A stretch of 7,507 bases of DNA, taken from Clostridiales bacterium (GTDB lineage: Bacteria; Bacillota; Clostridia; Christensenellales; Aristaeellaceae). Made by a program: the position numbers and the translations under genes. The DNA lies in contig SFGO01000111.1 in assembly GCA_004556545.1 (NCBI GenBank), forward strand, positions 1 to 7,507, written 5' to 3'. Within the stretch, counting starts at the first letter, position 1, and each line of letters begins with the position of its first letter. Below are positions 1 through 6,267 of the stretch, piece after piece. The notes under the pieces are model-generated. The model saw only the letters and a list, made by a program, of their open reading frames with translations. It was not told the origin of the DNA and did not search any database.

Positions 1-103
1 GGCGCGACTGCCAGGTTTTCAGAGCGCGAAGAGCGCTCGCTGGTACCAGGCCCTTATAGGGCCTATTCAAGCCACCGGCTCAGCCGGTGGTTTTGACTGA
101 GTG
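1..103. repeat. Array of three palindromic hairpins at the left edge
   Basis: Three GC-rich hairpins lie in tandem with no open reading frame. The first pairs GAGCGC (22-27) with GCGCTC (33-38), and CCAG (11-14) can pair with CTGG (40-43) outside it. The second is AGGCCCT (48-54) with AGGGCCT (58-64) around a TAT loop. The third is CCACCGGC (72-79) with GCCGGTGG (83-90) around TCA. CTGGTACCAG (40-49) is itself a perfect palindrome. Such closely spaced short palindromes resemble REP-type units or the subterminal hairpins of IS200/IS605-family ends, but no transposase is visible and the element is cut by the window edge. The structure is certain; the identity is inference. Confidence 0.5.
72..94 (+). 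terminator. Possible intrinsic terminator reading rightward
   Basis: An 8-bp perfect GC-rich stem (72-79 with 83-90, three-base loop) is followed directly by TTTT and then GAC. It would stop plus-strand transcription entering from outside the window before it runs antisense into the AraC-family gene. The T tract is short, so it could equally be just one hairpin of the repeat array. Confidence 0.4.
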
Positions 104-107
104 GCAG

Positions 108-144
108 CAGTGCCTCCTGCACCTCCACTTTTTTGACACTCTGA
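108..144 (-). repeat. 37-bp inverted repeat, left copy
   Basis: Read on the minus strand, this segment matches 7318-7354 on the plus strand exactly over 37 bases. It starts TCAGAGTGTC, continues through AAAAAAGTGGAGG and ends AGGAGGCACTG. Identity stops sharply at both ends. In both copies the repeat begins at the 3' base of a hairpin lying just downstream of a gene. On its far side this copy runs into the hairpin array instead of the sequence that follows the right copy. Confidence 0.9.
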
Positions 145-168
145 CGCCCGCAGCCGGACTGCGGGCGT
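144..168 (-). terminator. Terminator-like stem after the AraC-family gene
   Basis: ACGCCCGCAG (144-153) and CTGCGGGCGT (159-168) form a perfect 10-bp stem with a five-base loop, 9 nt beyond the regulator's stop codon. Read on the minus strand, the stem is followed by CAGAGTGTC, not by a U tract, so it lacks half of a standard intrinsic terminator; the 37-bp repeat starts exactly where the U tract would be. It may still act as a 3'-end stabilising or weak termination structure. Confidence 0.55.
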
Positions 169-177
169 TTAGGTTTG

Positions 178-933
178 TCAGCGCATTCGTTTCAGCACCT
201 CACCGGGATTTTCCCCTTTTTCGGCGCGAAAGGCTTTGTAGAAATTGGCATAGCTGCTGAAGCCGCATTCCAGCGAAATCGATTCCAGAGACAGATCGGA
301 ATAGCGCATCAGCCGTTCCGCCTGCTCCAGCCGAAGCCGAATCAGGCAGCGATGGGGCGTCAGATGGTACTGACGGCGGAAAGTGCGGATCAGATAGCTT
401 TCGCTGACGTGCAGTTCTGCGGCGATGGCGGAAAGGGAAATTCCCTCCCTCAGATGGAGCTGAAGCTGCTGCATCGCCCCTTCGGCGAGCCGCTGGGACG
501 GGCTTTTGGGCTGGCTTTGGGAAAGCAGCGTCAAAATCTGATAAAACAGGCAGGTGCGTTCCAATAGCGGGGCGTTCAGCTCGTTGGCCTCGGTCAGGCG
601 GCGGGTCAGCGCGCGGATGCCGCCCGGAAGAGGGCCGCGCTTCCGAATGCCGCTTTCATCGCTCCACGCTCCCGAAAAATGGACGTAATAATAAACGGGA
701 CAGTCCGACGGCACAACGCCCTGCTGGAGAAGTCCCCGCTTTTGAATATAGTATTCGCCGCCGTGCACCTCCACGGGCACGCCGTCCTCCACGAAACGCA
801 GAACGCCGGAAAACATCAAAAGCAGCACGTCCTCCGAACAAATACGGGTGACGTGTTTTTCACCCGGCTGAAAAACCCGGTCGTGCGAAAAAAGAAAACG
901 GGGCAAGGTTTGGGAACTCAGATAATCGTCCAT
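178..933 (-). CDS. AraC-family transcriptional regulator
   Basis: A 251-residue cytoplasmic DNA-binding regulator, probably sugar-responsive. Residues 1-105 form a predicted cupin-like sensing domain typical of AraC regulators (beta-rich, with the GGEYYIQKRG stretch near 58-67). The C-terminal domain has two helix-turn-helix units, one at about 167-188 and one at about 215-237, ending in the family signature around GFSSYANFYKAFRAEKG. Length is normal for the family. I chose the ATG at 933 because GGGAGGG (941-947) sits 7 nt upstream; an in-frame ATG at 999 lies upstream of the predicted -10 box and is not needed. The gene is divergent from the GH127-type hydrolase, which suggests it regulates that gene, but the ligand cannot be read from sequence. 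Family assignment is secure; target is inferred. Confidence 0.95.
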   Translation of the reverse strand: MDDYLSSQTLPRFLFSHDRVFQPGEKHVTRICSEDVLLLMFSGVLRFVEDGVPVEVHGGEYYIQKRGLLQQGVVPSDCPVYYYVHFSGAWSDESGIRKRGPLPGGIRALTRRLTEANELNAPLLERTCLFYQILTLLSQSQPKSPSQRLAEGAMQQLQLHLREGISLSAIAAELHVSESYLIRTFRRQYHLTPHRCLIRLRLEQAERLMRYSDLSLESISLECGFSSYANFYKAFRAEKGENPGEVLKRMR

Positions 934-955
934 CGGCCATCCCTCCCAACGATGG

Positions 956-984
956 ATTATAGAGAAAAAGTTCCATTTTTGCAA
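956..984 (-). promoter_or_regulatory. Sigma-A-like promoter of the AraC-family gene
   Basis: On the minus strand a TTGCAA -35 box (979-984) and a perfect TATAAT -10 box (956-961) are separated by 17 bp. The predicted transcript would start near 949, only a few bases before the GGGAGGG ribosome binding site, giving a leader of about 15 nt. Confidence 0.75.
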
Positions 985-994
985 GGAAGTATCC

Positions 995-1034
995 GGCATT
1001 TAGAATGGCATGCAGCGCCTTTTGGCGGTACAAT
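995..1034 (+). promoter_or_regulatory. Promoter and candidate operator of the hydrolase gene
   Basis: A TACAAT -10 box (1029-1034) precedes the hydrolase ribosome binding site by 11 nt. At 17 bp upstream there is no good -35 box (TGGCAT at 1006-1011), as expected of an activator-dependent promoter. GGCAT occurs twice as a direct repeat (995-999 and 1007-1011), 12 bp apart, and the second copy covers the -35 position. AraC-type activators often bind direct repeats at this place, so this is a candidate site for the divergently encoded regulator. The -10 box is seen; the operator role is inference. Confidence 0.45.
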
Positions 1035-1060
1035 ACAGGCAAACGAAGGGGGAGAAACAC

Positions 1061-2910
<1,850 letters not shown>

Positions 2911-2914
<4 letters not shown>

Positions 2915-3018
2915 GGCAATGCCGTACCATTCGGCAGCAGCGCTAACGATGCCTTTTCCGCCATTTGCTGCTTGCCAAAATCTCGATTTACCTCCAGTAA
3001 ACCTTCGATTTTTGCCAT
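2911..3018 (-). CDS. Small ORF inside the MITE-like segment (doubtful)
   Basis: A 35-codon reading frame opens with MAKIEGLLEVN and ends LLPNGTALP, with its stop inside the left inverted repeat. An alternative GTG start at 3039 would add seven residues, beginning directly after an in-frame TAA. No clear ribosome binding site precedes either start. The residue mix is protein-like and soluble, so this may be a small gene or a fragment of a decayed one, but chance is quite possible. I do not recognise it. Confidence 0.2.
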
Positions 3019-3077
3019 TGCATCTGACGAAAAATGCACTCGTTATCGTACCGCCTCATTTGGACGCATTGCCTTAA
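2911..3077. mobile_element. MITE-like 167-bp segment with 12-bp terminal inverted repeats
   Basis: TTAAGGCAATGC (2911-2922) is matched by its exact reverse complement GCATTGCCTTAA (3066-3077). The ends can be read as a TTAA duplication around 8-bp inverted repeats GGCAATGC. The interior is visibly richer in A/T than the hydrolase gene. The left end contains the hydrolase stop codon (2912-2914), and the right end contains the -35 box of the next gene's promoter. No transposase is encoded, so if mobile it would be a non-autonomous miniature element. The repeats are certain; mobility is inference. Confidence 0.4.
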
Positions 3078-3098
3078 AAACAGCTGTTGTGTTATAAT
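3069..3098 (+). promoter_or_regulatory. Sigma-A-like promoter of the acetyltransferase gene
   Basis: TTGCCT (3069-3074) and a perfect TATAAT (3093-3098) are spaced by 18 bp. The -35 box lies inside the right inverted repeat of the MITE-like segment, so that segment seems to have contributed part of this promoter. Transcription would start near 3105, within the palindrome that follows. Confidence 0.7.
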
Positions 3099-3135
3099 CC
3101 TCCCGAAAGGCGATGATCAAATGCCTTTCGGGAGG
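3099..3135 (+). promoter_or_regulatory. Long palindrome over the transcription start and ribosome binding site
   Basis: CCTCCCGAAAGGC (3099-3111) is perfectly repeated in inverse as GCCTTTCGGGAGG (3123-3135), with 11 bases between. The left arm abuts the -10 box and the right arm ends with the GGGAGG ribosome binding site, 7 nt before the ATG at 3143. The position suits a repressor operator. As RNA, a transcript from near 3105 would keep only about seven base pairs and leave GGGAGG free, whereas one entering from upstream could form the full stem and hide the ribosome binding site. Confidence 0.6.
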
Positions 3136-3142
3136 ATTGGAT

Positions 3143-3895
3143 ATGTTTGTGGATCTGACGGCGGACAATTTGGCTGCGGAAACGCTGTGCTGCATCATTC
3201 GCACAAAAAAGCCCCATCCCGGCGTGGAATGCAAGCGCCAATGGCTGGCGGAACGGCTGAAGGAAGGGCATGTTTTCCGCAAGCTCGAAGGCCGGGCCAC
3301 GGTGTTTATCGAATACGCGCCCTTGGAAAAAGCGTGGACGCCTATTGTGGGGGAAAACTATTTCTACGTCTACTGCTTGTGGACGGAGGGAGAAAATCGG
3401 GGCAAGGGCTACGGAAAGGCGCTGCTGGAATCCTGTCTGGAGGACGCGCGGGCGCAGGGAAGATCTGGCGTGTGCCTGCTGGGCGCGGCCAAGCAGAAGG
3501 CGTGGCTGACCGATCAGGCTTTCTTTCGGCATTTCGGCTTTGAAACCGTGGAGACAACGCCCAACGGATACGAACTGCTGGCGCTGTCCTTTGATGGAAG
3601 CAAGCCTCATTTTGCCCCGCAGGTATTTCAAATGGAGATCGATAGCCCGGAATTGACCGTCTACTACGACGATCAGTGTCCGTTTATCCACCAGACCCTT
3701 GAGAAGCTGCGCCGGTACTGTGCGGAGAACGGAGAACCGCTGAACCTGCGGCATGTGGACAGTCTGGACATGGCGAAAAAGCTGCCCTGCGTTTTTAACA
3801 ACTGGGCCGCTTTTTACGGCGGAAAATTCGTGACCGTCAATCTGACCGACGGCGCGTCCATCATCCGGGCCGCGCAAAAGGCAAAGAATCGGTGA
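3143..3895 (+). CDS. GNAT N-acetyltransferase with C-terminal YoaP-like domain
   Basis: A 250-residue two-domain protein. The N-terminal GNAT fold (about 1-155) has the acetyl-CoA pyrophosphate-binding motif RGKGYGKALL at 86-95, then a typical FFRHFGFE segment near 127-134. The C-terminal part (about 165-247) matches the YoaP-like domain found behind GNAT domains; it starts LTVYYDDQCPF like a thioredoxin-fold strand and helix, but carries a single cysteine (C179) where thioredoxins have CxxC. The acceptor substrate is unknown. The ATG at 3143 is supported by GGGAGG 7 nt upstream; an in-frame ATG at 3113 lies inside the palindrome loop and lacks a ribosome binding site. The gene stands alone between its own promoter and a strong terminator. 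The protein appears soluble. Domain calls come from remembered family patterns. Confidence 0.88.
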   Translation: MFVDLTADNLAAETLCCIIRTKKPHPGVECKRQWLAERLKEGHVFRKLEGRATVFIEYAPLEKAWTPIVGENYFYVYCLWTEGENRGKGYGKALLESCLEDARAQGRSGVCLLGAAKQKAWLTDQAFFRHFGFETVETTPNGYELLALSFDGSKPHFAPQVFQMEIDSPELTVYYDDQCPFIHQTLEKLRRYCAENGEPLNLRHVDSLDMAKKLPCVFNNWAAFYGGKFVTVNLTDGASIIRAAQKAKNR

Positions 3896-3912
3896 ATCAG
3901 TGAAAAATACGA

Positions 3913-3954
3913 ACGCCCCCTTTTCCAGCCGACTTCCGGCAGAAAAGGGGGCGT
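3913..3954. terminator. Bidirectional intrinsic terminator
   Basis: A perfect 13-bp stem pairs ACGCCCCCTTTTC (3913-3925) with GAAAAGGGGGCGT (3942-3954), and the loop can form an inner GCCG/CGGC stem. On the plus strand it is followed by CGTTTATT; on the minus strand by TCGTATTTTT. It lies 17 nt after the acetyltransferase stop and serves the convergent membrane-protein unit as well. Confidence 0.85.
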
Positions 3955-3957
3955 CGT

Positions 3958-4059
3958 TTATTCCATATAAGCGCCCTTCATGGGGCTGACGGCCTGCTGA
4001 GCGTAAAGCTTCGGCAGGGCAAAGCTGGGAAAGGGAAGGTTGGAAATGAAGAAAGCCAT
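3958..4059 (-). CDS. Possible 33-residue small protein after the membrane protein gene
   Basis: An ATG-initiated frame (4059 down to the TAA at 3958-3960) encodes 33 residues, starting MAFFISNLPFPSF and ending SPMKGAYME. It begins 9 nt after the membrane protein's TAG stop and in the same frame, with no ribosome binding site of its own, so translation would depend on coupling or on readthrough of that TAG. Third codon positions are mostly C or G, unlike the adjacent membrane protein gene but like the other genes here. It lies upstream of the shared terminator. I do not recognise the sequence; it could be a small gene, the C-terminal part of a longer protein, or chance. Confidence 0.35.
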   Translation of the reverse strand: MAFFISNLPFPSFALPKLYAQQAVSPMKGAYME

Positions 4060-4068
4060 ACGGCAAAA

Positions 4069-4911
4069 CTATTCATCCATATGATTCTCGGAAGGAGCCG
4101 TTTCTTTTTCAACAACAAAAGAACGGCCTCTTGCAAAGCGCTGTGGAAGGCCAAAATCTATTTTGAAAAGGCTTTTCATAAGCTGAAAAATGGAAAAAGC
4201 AACCAAGAGAGGAATTAAGCAGGACGTTACCAGCGAAATGGCTAAAGCATTAATGAAATTATTCAAAATCGTTTTGGCTTTTTCAAGCGTATCAGAAACA
4301 CCATTGACGACCGTATTCGCTGTATCGCCAATCATTTCCCAGATCGTTTTTCCTTCTTCAGAATCAGCAGGAGCGACTTCTGTTTCAATAACGGTATCCA
4401 TGGCAGTGCGAATGGTTGATTGATAGGTGGTATCAATCATGGAACAAATCCCGGTGCTTGCGGGAATGATCGCTACGATACAAATACCGAATATCAAAAG
4501 CTTTTTACTCATTTTTTGCTTCCAGCCATTTCCGCAGGAAACCAAATAAGAGGCGTACAAAAGACAGGAAGCAGGAATAAGAATCGTAAAGACGGCATAT
4601 CCAATGGTGTTGAGAAGAAATTTTTCCAGATAAAGAATACTGACGATAAGAAGAAAATAAGTGCTTAACTGCGCCAGTTGTTGTACAATCGGCGTACAGG
4701 TATCATCAGGAAGCATGCTGATGAAAGCAGAGGCAGAAGTGGAAGCCGCCGTCAATTTCATGACGGTATTTTTTTCTTTTTCAAGAACTTCAATGACAGG
4801 CGCATACGTATCAACAGACGTTGCTGCGCTTCGGAGCAAAGTTGCGGAAACGATAGCAAGAAGCGCTAAGAGGATGATGAGAATGGTTCGGGAATTCTTA
4901 GGCTCCTTCAT
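4069..4911 (-). CDS. Conserved-looking multi-helix membrane protein of unknown function
   Basis: A 280-residue integral membrane protein with about five hydrophobic helices near residues 8-26, 83-100, 103-124, 137-159 and 219-245. Between helices 1 and 2 is a polar segment (EVLEKEKNTVMKLTAAST, then MLPDDTCTPI); a longer acidic and Thr-rich segment lies between helices 4 and 5, and a basic tail follows helix 5. The layout resembles uncharacterised membrane proteins that I recall from gut Bacillota; I know no function. The ATG at 4911 is preferred: in-frame ATGs at 5001 and 4989 lie upstream of or in the -10 box, so the predicted transcript would not contain them. It has a distant GGGAGG (4926-4931, 14 nt) and overlaps the stop of a 12-codon leader frame as ATGA. 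Its G+C is visibly lower than that of neighbours, suggesting acquisition or different selection. Confidence 0.8.
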   Translation of the reverse strand: MKEPKNSRTILIILLALLAIVSATLLRSAATSVDTYAPVIEVLEKEKNTVMKLTAASTSASAFISMLPDDTCTPIVQQLAQLSTYFLLIVSILYLEKFLLNTIGYAVFTILIPASCLLYASYLVSCGNGWKQKMSKKLLIFGICIVAIIPASTGICSMIDTTYQSTIRTAMDTVIETEVAPADSEEGKTIWEMIGDTANTVVNGVSDTLEKAKTILNNFINALAISLVTSCLIPLLVAFSIFQLMKSLFKIDFGLPQRFARGRSFVVEKETAPSENHMDE

Positions 4912-4946
4912 GCGTGCCCATCGTTCCTCCCACTTTTTAGCTGCAT
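4908..4946 (-). CDS. Possible 12-residue leader peptide coupled to the membrane protein
   Basis: The best ribosome binding site in this unit, AAAGGAGG (4954-4961), is 7 nt upstream of an ATG at 4946 that opens the frame MQLKSGRNDGHA and stops at TGA 4908-4910. That stop overlaps the membrane protein's ATG as ATGA. No start codon of the membrane protein frame lies within range of this ribosome binding site, so translational coupling through the short peptide is the simplest reading. The alternative is a non-standard start codon in the main frame. Confidence 0.45.
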   Translation of the reverse strand: MQLKSGRNDGHA

Positions 4947-4987
4947 ATATGTTCCTCCTTTGATTCGTCCCTTCATTGATAACAGAC

Positions 4988-5015
4988 ATTATAACAGACA
5001 TTGCAAAAACGTCAA
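4988..5015 (-). promoter_or_regulatory. Sigma-A-like promoter of the membrane protein unit
   Basis: On the minus strand TTGACG (5010-5015) and a perfect TATAAT (4988-4993) are spaced by 16 bp, giving a start near 4981 and a leader of about 35 nt to the first ATG with a good ribosome binding site. The match to consensus is the strongest in the window. Confidence 0.75.
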
Positions 5016-5034
5016 AGAAAAAAAGAGATTGTCG

Positions 5035-5066
5035 AAAAAAGCAAACCGGAAAAGAACGCCGGTTTG
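5035..5066 (-). terminator. Minus-strand intrinsic terminator upstream of ychF
   Basis: CAAACCGG (5042-5049) and CCGGTTTG (5059-5066) form a perfect 8-bp stem. Read on the minus strand it is followed by C and then six Ts (5040-5035), a textbook intrinsic terminator. No minus-strand gene lies upstream of it, so it would stop transcription antisense to ychF before this reaches the membrane protein promoter. Confidence 0.65.
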
Positions 5067-5068
5067 GA

Positions 5069-5097
5069 TTGCATTTTTGCCGGGTTCGGGCTATACT
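5069..5097 (+). promoter_or_regulatory. Probable promoter of the ychF unit
   Basis: TTGCAT (5069-5074) and TATACT (5092-5097) are 17 bp apart, placing transcription start near 5104, about 38 nt before the ychF start codon. The -35 box is only half-matched to consensus. Confidence 0.55.
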
Positions 5098-5141
5098 AAA
5101 TGCTGAAGTACCATGGATTTACTGAGGAGAAGAGGAACGAT

Positions 5142-6239
5142 ATGAAACTTGGGATCGTAGGACTGCCGAACGTGGGAAAGAGCACGCTGTTCAACGCCAT
5201 CACCCGGGCGGGAGCCCAGGCGGCGAATTATCCTTTCTGCACCATTGAACCCAACACCGGCGTCGTGCCGGTGCCGGATAAGCGGCTGGACGTGCTGGCC
5301 GATATGTATCACCCGAAAAAAGTGACCCCCGCCACCATTGAGTTTGTGGATATTGCGGGTCTGGTGAAGGGCGCCAGCAAGGGCGAGGGGCTGGGCAATA
5401 AGTTCCTGTCCCACATCCGGGAATGCGACGCGATTGTGCATGTGGTGCGCTGCTTTGAGGATGAAAATATCATTCATGTGGACGGCACCGTGGATCCGGC
5501 CCGGGATATTGACGTCATTCAGCTGGAGCTGGTGCTGGCCGATCTGGAAACCATGCAGCGCCGGGTGGAAAAGGCCAATCGTCTGTTAAAGGGCGGCGAT
5601 AAGAAGCAGGTGCAGGAGGTAGAGCTGGGCCAGCGGCTGCTGGCGCATCTGGAAGAGGGCAAGCCCGCCCGCACCTTCGCCATGACGGACGAGGAAAAAG
5701 AGATCGTCCACAGCTGGTTCCTTCTGACGGATAAGCCGGTGATCTACGCGGCTAATATCGCCGACAGCGACGTGGGCACGGACGAGAGCCAGCTGCCCTT
5801 TGTGCAGGCGGTGCGGAAGATCGCCGATGCGGAAGGCTCGCAGGTCTTTACGGTCAGCGCTCAGATCGAAGAAGAGATCGCCAACATGGAGCCGGAGGAA
5901 AAGGCCGAGTTTCTGGAAGAGCTGGGCATCGGGGAAAGCGGTCTGGACCGGCTCATCCATGCCAGCTACAGCCTGCTGGGGCTGATCTCCTTCCTGACGG
6001 CGGGCGAGGACGAGTGCCGGGCCTGGACCATCACCCGGGGGACGAAGGCGCCTCAGGCGGCGGGCAAGATCCACACCGACTTTGAACGCGGCTTTATCCG
6101 CGCCGAGGTGGTGGCCTTCGACGACCTGCAGGCGCTGGGAAGCATGAACGCCTGCAAGGAAAAGGGCCTTGTCCGCAGCGAGGGCAAGGAATATGTGATG
6201 AAGGACGGCGACATCGTGCTGTTCCGCTTTAACGTATAA
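5142..6239 (+). CDS. ychF: Redox-regulated ATPase YchF (Obg-family)
   Basis: A 365-residue cytosolic P-loop NTPase of the TRAFAC/Obg family, known to prefer ATP, bind ribosomes and affect stress responses. The Walker A motif GLPNVGKST is at 7-15, and the G3 motif DIAGL (70-74) has Leu in place of the usual catalytic Gln, typical of this family. The YchF hallmark around GEGLGNKFLSHIRECDAI follows at 81-98. A helical coiled insertion spans about 125-175, and a C-terminal TGS domain about 280-365. C33 in NYPFCTIEPN corresponds to the redox-sensitive cysteine of E. coli YchF. The G4 motif reads NIAD (205-208) instead of the family's usual NxxE. Length fits the family. The ATG at 5142 has AGAGG 6 nt upstream; an in-frame ATG at 5100 lies at the predicted -10 box. 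It is probably cotranscribed with the ATP-grasp gene. Confidence 0.97.
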   Translation: MKLGIVGLPNVGKSTLFNAITRAGAQAANYPFCTIEPNTGVVPVPDKRLDVLADMYHPKKVTPATIEFVDIAGLVKGASKGEGLGNKFLSHIRECDAIVHVVRCFEDENIIHVDGTVDPARDIDVIQLELVLADLETMQRRVEKANRLLKGGDKKQVQEVELGQRLLAHLEEGKPARTFAMTDEEKEIVHSWFLLTDKPVIYAANIADSDVGTDESQLPFVQAVRKIADAEGSQVFTVSAQIEEEIANMEPEEKAEFLEELGIGESGLDRLIHASYSLLGLISFLTAGEDECRAWTITRGTKAPQAAGKIHTDFERGFIRAEVVAFDDLQALGSMNACKEKGLVRSEGKEYVMKDGDIVLFRFNV

Positions 6240-6267
6240 GACCCGGAGAAGAAAAGGGGTTATGAAA

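Noticed and set aside
2920..2936. TGCCG/CGGCA hairpin as the terminator of the hydrolase gene
   Set aside because: The stem has only 5 bp with a 7-base loop and no T tract follows; it overlaps the inverted repeat of the MITE-like segment instead.
3092..4066. 324-codon minus-strand frame across the acetyltransferase and its terminator
   Set aside because: It runs through a strong terminator and is antisense to a gene with clear GNAT motifs; its residues look like an antisense translation.
4661..4963. Plus-strand frames opposite the membrane protein gene
   Set aside because: No ribosome binding sites, and they overlap the membrane protein's regularly spaced hydrophobic helices on the other strand.
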